The notes beneath the pieces were generated by a model. It saw only the letters and a program-made list of their open reading frames with translations. It made no database searches and was not told the DNA's origin. Below, piece after piece: positions 34,504 through 44,146 of a DNA stretch of 64,000 nt (positions within the stretch are counted from its first letter, which is position 1; the number at the start of each line of letters is the position of its first letter). The stretch comes from Palsa-948 sp964481195. GTDB taxonomy: Bacteria > Bacteroidota > Bacteroidia > Palsa-948. The DNA is taken from the NCBI GenBank assembly GCA_964481195.1, contig CAYZTB010000009.1:20471-84470 (forward strand), written 5' to 3'. A program made the position numbers and the translations under genes.

Positions 34504-36264
34504 ATGCGATTATTCGACATCTTATACCAGTGCCACACTAAATTTCCAAACGAGGAATGTTTAGTGAAAAAAGAAAATGGGAAATGGATACCCACCTCTA
34601 CTAAATCTTTTATCGAACAATCCGAAGAACTCGCTAGCGGACTGTTGGCGCTCGGCCTTCAAAGAGAAGATAAAATTGCTATTCTTTCAAACAACCGGCC
34701 AGAGTGGAATATATGCGACATGGCAGTTCAGATGAGTGGTTGTGTGCTGATTCCAGTCTACCCTACGATTAGCGAAAAGGACCTTACTTTTATATTTAAC
34801 GATTCTCAGGTCAAGTATGTTTTTGTTTCCTCAGAAGATATTTATAAAAAAGTAACATCTGTTTTAACGGATTCTACTTCAGTAAAAGAGATTTTTTCAT
34901 TTAATGAAATCACATCTGTAAAAAGCTGGAAAGAAGTTCGAGCGCTAGGCAAATCAGCAAATAACAATTTGAGTTTAGAGAAAATGAAAGCCTCTATACA
35001 GGATTCTGACTTGGCAACTATATTGTATACTTCCGGCACTACAGGCACTCCCAAGGGTGTAATGCTTTCGCACGACAATATTTTTTCAAACGTACACGCA
35101 GTTCGAAATTTACCACCGGCTGGGTATGGAGATAAGGCGTTAAGCTTTCTTCCTTTAAATCATATTTACGAGCGGATGTTAGTATACATGTATTTGTATT
35201 TGGGCATTTCAGTTTACTATGCCGAAAGCTTAGAAACGATAGGCGATAATCTTAGAGAAGTAAAACCTCAGATCTTCACCTGTGTACCAAGACTGTTAGA
35301 AAAAGTATATGACAAAATTGTATCCAAAGGCAACGAGCTTGCTGGAATTAAAAGAACATTATTTTTTTGGGCCTTGGCGCTGGGCGAAAAATTTAACGGA
35401 GCGGAAAATCATGGTATATGGTATAGTTTGCAATTACGTTTAGCTAACAAGCTAATATTTTCTAAGTGGAGAGAAGCATTGGGAGGCAACGTGCGTGCTG
35501 CAGTTTCGGGTGGTGCTGCTTTAAATCCTCGTTTAGCAAGAATCTTTTGGAGTGCACAAATTCCGGTTTTAGAAGGATATGGCTTAACTGAAACTTCGCC
35601 TGTAATTGCAGTAAATACGCTGGAGCCAAACGGAATGCGATTTGGTACAGTTGGAGAAGTCATAGAGCGTGTTAAAGTTAAAATTGCAGAAGATGGAGAA
35701 ATTCTGTGCAAAGGTCCAAACGTGATGCTAGGATATTATAAACATCCAGATGCTACTGCCGAAGTAATTGATTCGGATGGATGGTTTCATACAGGTGATA
35801 TTGGAATACTTCAAGATGGAAAATATTTAAAAATTACCGACCGTAAAAAAGAAATATTTAAAACATCGGGAGGAAAATACATTGCTCCTCAAATGATTGA
35901 AAATAAATTGATAGAGATACCTTTAGTAGAGCAAGTAATGGTAATAGGGGAGAATCAGAAATTTGCTTCGGTCTTAATTGTGCCTTCCTTTTTAAAAATA
36001 AAAGAATCGTACGCAAAACAAGGAAAAGCATACCCAGGAAACGAAGAAGTAATTAAAGATGTGGACATTATTAAAATAATAAAAGAAGGCATTGAAAAAG
36101 TAAATAGCAGTCTTGCTAGCTACGAAACTATTAAGAAGATAGAGTTGCTTCCCAAAGATTGGACTATTGATAATGGTGAGTTAACACCTAAAATGTCATT
36201 GAAGCGCAAAGTGATTCTAGAAGCGAACAAGCATTTATTGGCTAAGATTTACGCTGATAAATAG
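34504..36264 (+). CDS. Long-chain acyl-CoA synthetase (AMP-forming)
   Basis: Activates fatty acids to acyl-CoA through an acyl-adenylate. 586 residues with the AMP-binding P-loop ILYTSGTTGTPKGVMLSHDN near residue 176, the linker/adenine region EGYGLTETSPVIAVNT near 357, the GWFHTGDIG motif near 425 and the C-terminal hinge ITDRKKEIFKTSGGKY near 441. The size and the tail fit the long-chain (FadD/LC-FACS) group common in Bacteroidota. First gene of a plus-strand cluster for fatty-acid beta-oxidation; 102 bases separate it from the dehydrogenase/hydratase gene. Confidence 0.92.
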   Translation: MRLFDILYQCHTKFPNEECLVKKENGKWIPTSTKSFIEQSEELASGLLALGLQREDKIAILSNNRPEWNICDMAVQMSGCVLIPVYPTISEKDLTFIFNDSQVKYVFVSSEDIYKKVTSVLTDSTSVKEIFSFNEITSVKSWKEVRALGKSANNNLSLEKMKASIQDSDLATILYTSGTTGTPKGVMLSHDNIFSNVHAVRNLPPAGYGDKALSFLPLNHIYERMLVYMYLYLGISVYYAESLETIGDNLREVKPQIFTCVPRLLEKVYDKIVSKGNELAGIKRTLFFWALALGEKFNGAENHGIWYSLQLRLANKLIFSKWREALGGNVRAAVSGGAALNPRLARIFWSAQIPVLEGYGLTETSPVIAVNTLEPNGMRFGTVGEVIERVKVKIAEDGEILCKGPNVMLGYYKHPDATAEVIDSDGWFHTGDIGILQDGKYLKITDRKKEIFKTSGGKYIAPQMIENKLIEIPLVEQVMVIGENQKFASVLIVPSFLKIKESYAKQGKAYPGNEEVIKDVDIIKIIKEGIEKVNSSLASYETIKKIELLPKDWTIDNGELTPKMSLKRKVILEANKHLLAKIYADK

Positions 36265-36366
36265 GCAGATTTTTCATTTGTTTGTCTTTTTGGTTTCCTT
36301 ATTCCTGTTACCTTTATTAACTGATATTGACAAACAACATTATTCGATTATTTATACTTTGTTATT

Positions 36367-38739
36367 ATGAAACGATCAATTAAAAAAGTTGCTGTGCTTG
36401 GCTCAGGCGTAATGGGTTCTCGTATTGCTTGTCATTTTGCAAATATTGGAGTAGAGGTATTACTTCTCGATATTGTCCCAAAAGATGCCGCGGCAGATAA
36501 AAAATCTCGCAATAAAATTGTGAACGATGCATTAACTTTTGCGTTGAAGTCAAACCCTTCGCCAATTTATCAAAAGTCGTTTGCAAATAGAATTACAACA
36601 GGCAATTTTGAGGACGATATGGAAAATATCGCGACTTGCGATTGGATTATTGAAGTAGTTGTGGAAAGATTAGATATTAAGAAAATTGTTTTTGATCAGG
36701 TAGAAAAATTTAGAAAACAGGGAACGCTTATTACATCCAACACCTCAGGCATTCCAATTAATTTAATGCTGGAAGGAAGAAGCGAAGATTTTCAAACACA
36801 TTTTTGTGGTTCTCACTTTTTTAATCCACCTCGATATTTGAAGTTGTTGGAAATTATTCCTACTTCTAAAACTTCAAAAGAAGTAGTGGGCTTTTTAATG
36901 CATTATGGAGATTTGTATCTAGGAAAAACCACGGTGCTTTGTAAAGATACGCCTGCTTTTATTGCAAACCGTATTGGAGTATATGGCATTATGGCATTGT
37001 TTCATCTGGTGCAAAAAATGGAACTTACCGTTGAAGAAGTTGATAAACTTACTGGCCCGGTTTTAGGAAGGCCAAAGTCTGCTACGTTTCGTACCTGTGA
37101 TGTAGTTGGACTAGATACGTTAGTGCATGTTGCAAACGGTTTAGCATCAAATCTTCCCAACGATGAGGCAAAAGATTTATTTAAACTTCCTGCCTATGTG
37201 CAGAAGATGGTCGACAATAAATGGCTGGGCTCTAAAACAGAGCAAGGATTTTTCAAAAAAGTAAAAGGGGCGAAGGGAAGTGAGATTCATGCTTTGGATT
37301 TTAAATCGCTGGAGTATAAACTAGTACAGAAAGTAAAATTTGCTACGCTCGAATTAACAAAACCTATTGATGATTTAAAAGCAAGATTAAAAGTTTTAAT
37401 TACCGGCAAAGATAAAGCAGGAGATTTTTACCGTGCCTCTTTCTTTGGGTTGTTTCAATATGTTTCCAATCGTATTCCGGAAATATCGGACGAGCTTTAC
37501 AAAATTGATGATGCCATGAAAGCCGGTTTTGGCTGGGAGCTAGGGCCCTTTGAATATTGGGATGCGTTGGGAGTAAAAGAAACAGTTGCTTACATGGAAA
37601 AAGCAGGGCAAAAACCTGCGCAGTGGATTTATGATTTTATTGCTTCGGGTAAAACATCATTTTACGCAATAGAAAAAAACGCTAGAAATTATTACGACAT
37701 CCCTACTAAATCATACAAATTAGTGCCGGGTACAGAAGAATATATTTCGCTGGAAATAATTCGCCCTACAAAAACAGTTTGGAAAAATTCGGGTGCTACC
37801 TTAACTGATATTGGAGACGGAATCGTGAATTTAGAGTGGAACACCAAGATGAATTCTATCGGTGGCGAAGTGATTCAAGGCATTAATACTTCAATCGAAA
37901 TTGCTGAGAAGGATTTTCAAGGGTTAGTAATTTCTAACGAAGGAGCAAACTTTTCAGCAGGTGCAAACGTGGGAATGATATTTATGTTTGCAGTAGAACA
38001 GGAATGGGATGAGCTTAACATGGCTATTAAGTTGTTCCAAAACACCATGATGCATATTCGCTATTCTTCAGTTCCAGTTGTTGTTGCGCCTCATAACCTA
38101 GCGTTAGGTGGAGCTTGTGAAATGAGCATGCATTCTGATAAAGTAATAGCACACGCAGAAACGTATATGGGCTTGGTTGAGTTTGGCGTAGGTTTAATTC
38201 CGGGTGGCGGAGGAACAAAAGAGTTTGCAGTCCGCCTTTCCGATGGTTTGCAAGATGGAGATATCGAGCTGAATAATTTCCGTGACCGATTTTTAACAAT
38301 AGGACAAGCAAAAGTTTCTACTTCTGCTAATGAAGCTTTTGGTTTAGGTTATTTACGAAAAGGAAAAGATTTAGTAGTGGTATCAAGAGCAAGATTGCTT
38401 GGCGATGCAAAAGCAGCCTGTTTAGATTTAGCAAAAGAGGGGTACAGCAAACCTGTACCAAGAAAAGATATTCGTGTTTTAGGAAAGCAAGCACTAGGAC
38501 TGGCTTACTTAGGCGCTAACTCCATGCTCAGCGGACATTATATTTCAGAACACGATGTGAAAATATCTCAGAAGCTAGCCCACGTATTATGTGGAGGAGA
38601 ACTATCTGCACCCACACTAGTTAGTGAACAATATTTACTCGATTTAGAGCGCGAAGCATTTTTAAGTTTGTGCGGTGAAAAGAAAACATTGGAAAGAATC
38701 CAATCTATATTAACAGGAGGAAAAGTATTGAGAAATTAG
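36367..38739 (+). CDS. 3-hydroxyacyl-CoA dehydrogenase / enoyl-CoA hydratase (FadN type)
   Basis: 790 residues, dehydrogenase first and hydratase last, the FadN order rather than the FadB order. The Rossmann motif VAVLGSGVMGSRIACHFANI is at residues 8-27, and the catalytic region HFCGSHFFNPPRYLKLLEII near 140. The C-terminal crotonase-like part has GLVISNEGANFSAGANVG and FGVGLIPGGGGTKEF, where the oxyanion-hole and acid/base segments lie. Hydrates enoyl-CoA and oxidises 3-hydroxyacyl-CoA in beta-oxidation. It lies between the acyl-CoA ligase and thiolase genes. Confidence 0.92.
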   Translation: MKRSIKKVAVLGSGVMGSRIACHFANIGVEVLLLDIVPKDAAADKKSRNKIVNDALTFALKSNPSPIYQKSFANRITTGNFEDDMENIATCDWIIEVVVERLDIKKIVFDQVEKFRKQGTLITSNTSGIPINLMLEGRSEDFQTHFCGSHFFNPPRYLKLLEIIPTSKTSKEVVGFLMHYGDLYLGKTTVLCKDTPAFIANRIGVYGIMALFHLVQKMELTVEEVDKLTGPVLGRPKSATFRTCDVVGLDTLVHVANGLASNLPNDEAKDLFKLPAYVQKMVDNKWLGSKTEQGFFKKVKGAKGSEIHALDFKSLEYKLVQKVKFATLELTKPIDDLKARLKVLITGKDKAGDFYRASFFGLFQYVSNRIPEISDELYKIDDAMKAGFGWELGPFEYWDALGVKETVAYMEKAGQKPAQWIYDFIASGKTSFYAIEKNARNYYDIPTKSYKLVPGTEEYISLEIIRPTKTVWKNSGATLTDIGDGIVNLEWNTKMNSIGGEVIQGINTSIEIAEKDFQGLVISNEGANFSAGANVGMIFMFAVEQEWDELNMAIKLFQNTMMHIRYSSVPVVVAPHNLALGGACEMSMHSDKVIAHAETYMGLVEFGVGLIPGGGGTKEFAVRLSDGLQDGDIELNNFRDRFLTIGQAKVSTSANEAFGLGYLRKGKDLVVVSRARLLGDAKAACLDLAKEGYSKPVPRKDIRVLGKQALGLAYLGANSMLSGHYISEHDVKISQKLAHVLCGGELSAPTLVSEQYLLDLEREAFLSLCGEKKTLERIQSILTGGKVLRN

Positions 38740-38767
38740 AGATTGAAGATTATTGATTTTAGATTAC

Positions 38768-39121
38768 ATGAATGCTGAAGAGTTAAAAAAACGAACGAAG
38801 CAATTTGCGCATAACTGTGTTGGTTTTTCAATGAAATTGCCACATGTTTACCTAGGGAATCATATTAAGGGACAGTTAATTAGATGCTCTACTTCAGTGG
38901 CTGCCAATTACAGAGCAGCATGTCGAGCGCAAACGAAGCCCAATTTTATGGATAAGCTTAGAATAGCCATAGAAGAAGCGGACGAATCAAATTTTTGGCT
39001 TGAATTTATTAAAGATGAGAAATTATTAGCTGAAAGTGATGTAAAAAATTTACTGCAAGAATCAGATGAGTTGGTTGCAATATTTGTTTCATCAAGAAAA
39101 ACTGCTTCCAGTCAAAATTAA
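38768..39121 (+). CDS. Four-helix-bundle protein (23S rRNA intervening-sequence family)
   Basis: 117 residues. Contains the family's marks: KRTKQFAHNCVGFSMKLP near the N-terminus, LIRCSTSVAANYRAACRAQT in the middle and EADESNFWLEF later, ending with LLQESDELVAIFVSSRKTA. The ATG at 38768 is preferred to a TTG five codons upstream. Members are small dimer-forming or pentamer-forming helix bundles of unclear role, first seen in 23S rRNA intervening sequences but usually stand-alone; no rRNA is present here. It sits between the FadN-type gene (28 bases) and thiolase gene (59 bases), so it looks inserted into the beta-oxidation cluster. Confidence 0.85.
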   Translation: MNAEELKKRTKQFAHNCVGFSMKLPHVYLGNHIKGQLIRCSTSVAANYRAACRAQTKPNFMDKLRIAIEEADESNFWLEFIKDEKLLAESDVKNLLQESDELVAIFVSSRKTASSQN

Positions 39122-39180
39122 TTGAAAAATAGATATTAATGTATTTAATCAAAAATCGTTATTCATAAATCTTAAATTAT

Positions 39181-40389
39181 ATGAACGCATATATAGTATC
39201 AGCATTTCGTTCTGCAGTTGGCAAGGCCGGCCGCGGAGGTTTCAGATTTACTCGTCCGGATGATATTGCATCGGATGTTATTAAACATTTAATGGCATCG
39301 GTGCCAAACGTGGCAGCCGAACAAGTTGATGATTTAATTGTGGGTAATGCCATGCCAGAAGCCGAGCAGGGCCTAAACATGGGAAGACTAATTTCTTTGC
39401 TCGCATTTAATACAGATAAAGTTCCAGGTATGACAGTAAATAGATATTGTGCGTCTGGATTAGAAACGATTGCCATAGCTAGTGCAAAAATTAATTCCGG
39501 TCAGGCTGAATGTATTATTGCAGGTGGAGTAGAAAGCATGAGCTTGATTCCGATGGGTGGTTGGAGAATAGTTCCTAATTACGAGGTTGCTAAAGTACAT
39601 CCGGATTATTACTGGGGCATGGGACTTACTGCCGAAGCAGTTGCAAATGAATACAAAGTTTCGCGTGAGGATCAAGATAAATTTTCTCTTAATTCTCATT
39701 TAAAAGCTATTGCAGCTATCAAAGAAGGAAAATTTAAAGATGAGATTGTGCCGATTAAGATTATGGAGACTTATTATGAAGAAGCTGTTGACTCCTCCCC
39801 TTCGGGGAGGACGGGTGGGGCCAAAAAAACTAGGGAGTTTATTGTCGACACCGATGAAGGGCCACGTGCTGATACAAATATTGAAGCACTCGCAAAATTA
39901 AAACCTGTATTTGATGCAAGGGGTACAGTTACAGCCGGCAACTCTTCACAAACTAGCGATGGAGCAGCTTTTGTAATGGTTGTAAGCGAGAAGTTTATGA
40001 AAGAAAATAAACTTACTCCCATTGCACGATTAGTCTCTTTTGCAGCAGCAGGAGTTCCTCCGCGTATTATGGGAATAGGTCCTATTGCAGCTATACCAAA
40101 AGCATTAAAATTAGCAGGATTAAAACAAGACCAAATCGATTTAATAGAGTTGAACGAAGCCTTTGCTTCGCAATCATTAGCAGTAGTGCGCGAGTTAAAG
40201 CTAAACCCTGAAATAATAAATGTTAATGGAGGTGCGATATCTTTAGGGCATCCACTTGGTTGCAGTGGAGCTAAATTATCCGTTCAAATATTTAACGAGC
40301 TAAAAAGACGTAAGAAAAAATATGGCATGGTTACCATGTGTGTAGGAACCGGACAAGGAGCTGCTGGAATTTTTGAAATGATAAATTAA
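39181..40389 (+). CDS. Acetyl-CoA acyltransferase (thiolase)
   Basis: 402 residues. Catalytic Cys90 in VNRYCASGLETIA, the His/Asn region GGAISLGHPLGCSGAKL near 357 and Cys387 in MCVGTGQGAAG complete the thiolase triad. Cleaves 3-ketoacyl-CoA in the last step of beta-oxidation; the acetoacetyl-CoA biosynthetic role is less likely given the FadN-type and acyl-CoA ligase neighbours. A GC-rich palindromic element (39791-39821) is read in frame as SSPSGRTGGAKK near residue 206, extending a variable loop by roughly ten residues compared with the expected ...KKTREF... sequence. Confidence 0.93.
   Translation: MNAYIVSAFRSAVGKAGRGGFRFTRPDDIASDVIKHLMASVPNVAAEQVDDLIVGNAMPEAEQGLNMGRLISLLAFNTDKVPGMTVNRYCASGLETIAIASAKINSGQAECIIAGGVESMSLIPMGGWRIVPNYEVAKVHPDYYWGMGLTAEAVANEYKVSREDQDKFSLNSHLKAIAAIKEGKFKDEIVPIKIMETYYEEAVDSSPSGRTGGAKKTREFIVDTDEGPRADTNIEALAKLKPVFDARGTVTAGNSSQTSDGAAFVMVVSEKFMKENKLTPIARLVSFAAAGVPPRIMGIGPIAAIPKALKLAGLKQDQIDLIELNEAFASQSLAVVRELKLNPEIINVNGGAISLGHPLGCSGAKLSVQIFNELKRRKKKYGMVTMCVGTGQGAAGIFEMIN
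39791..39821. repeat. Palindromic repeat element read in frame inside the thiolase gene
   Basis: CTCCCCttcGGGGAG at its core followed by GACGGGTGGGG. GC-rich against an AT-rich gene and of the same style as the argS elements. Length is compatible with the reading frame. Confidence 0.65.
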
Positions 40390-40392
40390 ATC

Positions 40393-41307
40393 TTACAGAA
40401 AAATCCCAAAGCCAAGCAAAATAATTAAAGCAACAAAACTAATTAAAAGGGCAATTTTAATGAACTTCTGCGTGTTGGTTTGTTCAGCTTTTTTCTTGTG
40501 TTTTGTATAGGTGGAATCATCCTGATCGTAATCTCCTTTTTTAGGCTTTAGCATTCCGTTTTTAATACGGATAAGATCAATAAAAAATAAAACAAAAAAA
40601 CCTCCTAAGGTTAACATTTCCAGAATTCCTATTTCGGTGTATCCTAAATAAAAACGATGCGCTCCAAAAATTCCTAAAAATCCTGCCAGCAAAAAAGCTT
40701 TTCGTTTTGTGATAATTCTTTCTTTTTTTTGTTTTTGGTCAGATTCGTTAGATAGGGCAGTATCCCTGTACTTAGTAAAAAGCAGTAACGCAAAAATCCA
40801 TATTCCAATAATGGCAAAGGGGGTTAGAATAAAAAATGTATTGGCAGCCCACAGTATATTGCTAAGTGAAAACAGGCCGTAGAAAAGTGCAGTAAGTACG
40901 GAGCCTACTGCTATTAGCAACAGCATTTTTACATCAGATGGAGTTTTTTCATTGTCCAAAGTTTTTTTCTTTTTTACTTTGGGCAGTGCTTGTGTTTTAT
41001 GTGTTCGCTCTGTTTTAGGTTTGAGATTTTTCTCATGTAAGCCTGATACTTTGTATTCTAATTGTAATTCTTTAATGTTTTGAATTGTATTTGGAGCAGG
41101 GGCTTCGGGAACTGCCGAGGCCGAAGCGTCTTCCTGTATTAAAGACTCGGAATAAAATTTAGGAGTTTGTTTTACTGCGCTATGACTTTTTATTTTTTCA
41201 ACCGATGAATTATAATATCCACTTCGATAAAGCCTCTTTTCAAAGTTGCAGGAATGCAAAAGCAATATTGCTAATAATACAGCAGACGATTTTAAAATAT
41301 ATTTCAT
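40393..41307 (-). CDS. TM2-domain lipoprotein
   Basis: 304 residues. The signal peptide ends LLHSC, a lipobox, so the N-terminus is probably lipid-anchored; a polar, Lys/Glu-rich segment (about 20-125) follows. Hydrophobic segments lie near 125-180, then the TM2 domain KRKAFLLAGFLGIFGAHRFYLGYTEIG (described here by its G-x2-G-x2-RFYLG core at about residues 213-224) with two helices and a DLIRI loop, and a last hydrophobic helix at the C-terminus. TM2 proteins of this phylum are common and functionally uncharacterised. It is convergent with the thiolase gene, separated by 3 bases, and breaks the beta-oxidation cluster. Confidence 0.78.
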   Translation of the reverse strand: MKYILKSSAVLLAILLLHSCNFEKRLYRSGYYNSSVEKIKSHSAVKQTPKFYSESLIQEDASASAVPEAPAPNTIQNIKELQLEYKVSGLHEKNLKPKTERTHKTQALPKVKKKKTLDNEKTPSDVKMLLLIAVGSVLTALFYGLFSLSNILWAANTFFILTPFAIIGIWIFALLLFTKYRDTALSNESDQKQKKERIITKRKAFLLAGFLGIFGAHRFYLGYTEIGILEMLTLGGFFVLFFIDLIRIKNGMLKPKKGDYDQDDSTYTKHKKKAEQTNTQKFIKIALLISFVALIILLGFGIFL

Positions 41308-41621
41308 GTATTATTTAGAATAGCCAAAAGTCGAAAAAATCGCGATACATTCAACCAGATAATATTCCAAAAGCAAATTAAGCCATTAATTTGCACTAAT
41401 TAACACCAATTTATCTTTCATTTGTCTCTGCCTGTTTCGTGTAAATTCGTGTTAATTAGTGGCGTTTTTGTTCATCAATCATTTGTATAGCGTGCTTAAA
41501 AAATAGTACAACAATAGTTTCAGTTTTTGTAGCTACAATAAAATGTACTTGTTCTTGAATACAACCCTAAAATAGCATCAAAAAAATAGTAACTTTGAAT
41601 TAAACAAATACCATCCAATTT
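41308..41621. other. Intergenic region with a 13-bp inverted repeat and a -7 box
   Basis: 314 bases without a gene. CACTAATTAACAC at 41394-41406 and GTGTTAATTAGTG at 41449-41461 form a perfect 13-bp inverted repeat 42 bases apart, of a kind I associate with dispersed intergenic repeats. Downstream, TAACTTTG at 41590-41597 is a full -7 match, 24 bases before the acyl-CoA dehydrogenase ATG at 41622; no -33 TTTG is seen at the right distance. Confidence 0.6.
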
Positions 41622-43415
41622 ATGTCTACCGAAACTAAATCAGCAGCTATTAAAGGCGGAGAATTTCTTATTAAAGATACCGAGGCAAATGATATTTTTA
41701 TTCCTGAGCAGTGGAACGAGGAGCAATTGATGATTGCACAATCGTGTACAGATTTTTTGGCACAAGAAGTTTGGCCTAACTTGGAAAAGATTGATAATCA
41801 GGAGGAAGGACTTATGGTTAAGCTTTTAGATAAAGCAGCAGAACTTGGACTGCTTGGGTTAAGTGTTCCTGAAGAATTTGGTGGATTTGAAAAAGATTTT
41901 GTTACAGGCATGTTAGCTACCGAAAAATTGGGAGCTGGATATTCATTTGCAGTTTCCATTTCTGCACATACGGGTATTGGAACATTACCAATTTTATATT
42001 ATGGTAACGAAGCACAAAAGAAAAAATATATTCCGAATTTAGCGAATGGTAAATGGAAAGCTTGTTATTGTTTAACAGAACCTAGCAGTGGATCGGACGC
42101 CAACTCTGGAAAAACCAAAGCGGTATTAACTCCCGATGGCAAGCATTATATTTTAAACGGACAAAAGATGTGGATTACCAACGGTGGCTTTGCTGAAATA
42201 TTTACGGTGTTTGCAAAAATTGATAACGATGAAAATCTTTCCGCATTTATCGTAGAGAAAAGCTTTGGTGGCATTACGCTAAATCCGGAAGAGCATAAAA
42301 TGGGTATCAAGGGATCTTCTACTCGTCAAGTATTTTTTAACGACTGTAAAGTTCCTATAGAAAATTTATTAAGCGAAAGACAAAGTGGATTTAAAATCGC
42401 TGTAAACATTTTAAACATTGGAAGAGTAAAATTAGCTGCTGCCGCACTGGGCGCTTCCAAAAAAGTTTCTGAGCAGTCAATTCAATATGCAAATGAGCGC
42501 AACCAGTTTGGCAGACCTATCTCTAAATACGGTGCTATTCGTTATAAATTAGCTGAACAGGCAATCCGCATTTATGCAACGGAAGCTGCGCTGTATCGTG
42601 CTACACAAAATATTGAAGATGCCATGAATGCACTTGCTGCAGGAGGCATGGAGCATGGTAAAGCATTATTAAAGGGAGTAGAACAATTTGCTCCCGAAGC
42701 TGCGATTTTAAAAGTTGCAGGTAGCGAAGTGTTGGATTATGTAGTAGATGAAGGCGTACAGATTTATGGTGGAATGGGTTATTCGGCCGATGCACCGATG
42801 GACAGAGCATACCGCGATTCTCGTATCAACAGAATATTTGAAGGTACTAATGAGATAAACAGAATGTTGATTGTGGATATGATGCTTAAGCGCGCCATGA
42901 AAGGTGAATTAGATTTGATGGGGCCTGCAACTAAAGTAGCAAGTGAGCTTATGAGCATTCCAGATTTTGGTGCGGAGGATACGGCTCTGTTTTCGGCAGA
43001 GAAAAAATATTTGAAAAATTTTAAGAAAGCAATACTGATGACAGCCGGCAGCGCAGCACAAAAATTAATGATGGAGCTTGCCAAAGAACAAGAAGTGTTA
43101 ATGAATATTGCAGATATGCTTATTGACCTTTACCTATCGGAATCTGTTTTATTAAGAGTAGAAAAATTAGTTGGTATGCGTGGAGAAGATGCGTGCAAAG
43201 AGCAAATTGATATTATGCGCGTATATATAAATGATGCTGCTGATCGCATTAATAAAAATGGAAAAGAGGCGATAACTTCTTTTGCGCAAGGCGATGAGCA
43301 GCGCATGATGCTGATGGGGTTAAAACGATTTACTAAAACGGAACCTTTTAATGCAAAGGATGCCAGAAGAAGAGTGGCAGCGAAGTTGATTTTAGAAGGG
43401 AAGTACTGCTACTAA
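41622..43415 (+). CDS. Acyl-CoA dehydrogenase
   Basis: 597 residues, FAD-dependent first step of beta-oxidation. The signature CYCLTEPSSGSDANSGKT (residues about 147-164) and the QIYGGMGYSADAPMDRAYRDSRI stretch near 381-403 (core GGMGY) identify the family; EGTNEINRML near 408 contains the catalytic-Glu-equivalent region. The C-terminal about 160-residue extension after the core is typical of the longer VLCAD-like members. It completes the set with the ligase, hydratase/dehydrogenase and thiolase genes upstream, though it has its own -7 box and is separated from them by the oppositely oriented TM2 gene. Confidence 0.93.
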   Translation: MSTETKSAAIKGGEFLIKDTEANDIFIPEQWNEEQLMIAQSCTDFLAQEVWPNLEKIDNQEEGLMVKLLDKAAELGLLGLSVPEEFGGFEKDFVTGMLATEKLGAGYSFAVSISAHTGIGTLPILYYGNEAQKKKYIPNLANGKWKACYCLTEPSSGSDANSGKTKAVLTPDGKHYILNGQKMWITNGGFAEIFTVFAKIDNDENLSAFIVEKSFGGITLNPEEHKMGIKGSSTRQVFFNDCKVPIENLLSERQSGFKIAVNILNIGRVKLAAAALGASKKVSEQSIQYANERNQFGRPISKYGAIRYKLAEQAIRIYATEAALYRATQNIEDAMNALAAGGMEHGKALLKGVEQFAPEAAILKVAGSEVLDYVVDEGVQIYGGMGYSADAPMDRAYRDSRINRIFEGTNEINRMLIVDMMLKRAMKGELDLMGPATKVASELMSIPDFGAEDTALFSAEKKYLKNFKKAILMTAGSAAQKLMMELAKEQEVLMNIADMLIDLYLSESVLLRVEKLVGMRGEDACKEQIDIMRVYINDAADRINKNGKEAITSFAQGDEQRMMLMGLKRFTKTEPFNAKDARRRVAAKLILEGKYCY

Positions 43416-43470
43416 TAATTCTGTTTAACTTTTATTTTAGATTTTTTATTGATTACAATAGGGGTATTTG

Positions 43471-43899
43471 TTATTGAGAAATCTTCTCAGTAAGTACTTT
43501 AAATTTCCTTAGCTTTTTTCTATATAGTTTTTCTCCTTTCCTATAGTAAATATTTACTCCTTTAGTCAGGTTGGCAGGTTTTTGATTTACATCCGGACAA
43601 ACATTACATTTTTCGGGTTGAAATAATGCGAAACTAAATGTTAGCTCACAATATCTTTTTTCAGTTTTATTGTAAGCAATGTGTATGGAGTGCTGTTCGG
43701 CAATAGTTATTACGGAGTCAATCATTAAACTATCACCTCTTTTGCTTTTTAATGCAATTTCATAATTCATAAACACCCCAGAGCGTCCTCCAATCACTTT
43801 CTGACTAGTTGCTTTTGTTATTCTTACCTGCGAGTAAGACTGCACTGAGCAACAAACTAGTATAAGAAGGAATATCCTTGACAGTTTTTTTAATTTCAT
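43471..43899 (-). CDS. Secreted protein of unknown function
   Basis: 142 residues with a signal peptide (1-23, ending VQSYSQ). The mature part is beta-rich and basic: VRITKATSQKVIGGRSGVF, GDSLMIDSVITIAEQH, then a CELTF...CNVCPD segment giving three Cys, and a very basic tail (KGEKLYRKKLRKFK). The YxIAxKS-like strands resemble other small Bacteroidota exported proteins, but I do not recognise the family. Stands alone between convergent and divergent neighbours. Confidence 0.65.
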   Translation of the reverse strand: MKLKKLSRIFLLILVCCSVQSYSQVRITKATSQKVIGGRSGVFMNYEIALKSKRGDSLMIDSVITIAEQHSIHIAYNKTEKRYCELTFSFALFQPEKCNVCPDVNQKPANLTKGVNIYYRKGEKLYRKKLRKFKVLTEKISQ

Positions 43900-44078
43900 A
43901 GATGAGCGAATTTACTATTTGTAATTGACTTTACAAATTGAACTAAAAAGTATGATTTCAATCATGTTTGATTCATAGGATATATTTTACTCAACAAGCA
44001 ATATGTGTTTTTGAGCAGAAACAAATATTTTAGGTAAGAATAATAGTTTTTTAAAAATGTAAATAAATGATTATTTAG

Positions 44079-44109
44079 TTTGCGCTTTCATTATCTATAC
44101 TTATCTTTA
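44079..44109 (+). promoter_or_regulatory. Promoter of the thioredoxin-like T9SS protein gene
   Basis: TTTG at 44079-44082, a 19-base spacer, then TATCTTTA at 44102-44109 (one mismatch to TAnnTTTG). The expected transcript starts about 30 bases before the ATG at 44147. The 170 bases upstream hold nothing I recognise. Confidence 0.65.
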
Positions 44110-44146
44110 TCAATCAAAAAATAAGACATATACTAAATATATAAAA

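Noticed and set aside
38768..39121. Intervening sequence of a 23S rRNA
   Set aside because: No rRNA sequence flanks the four-helix-bundle gene; only protein genes do.
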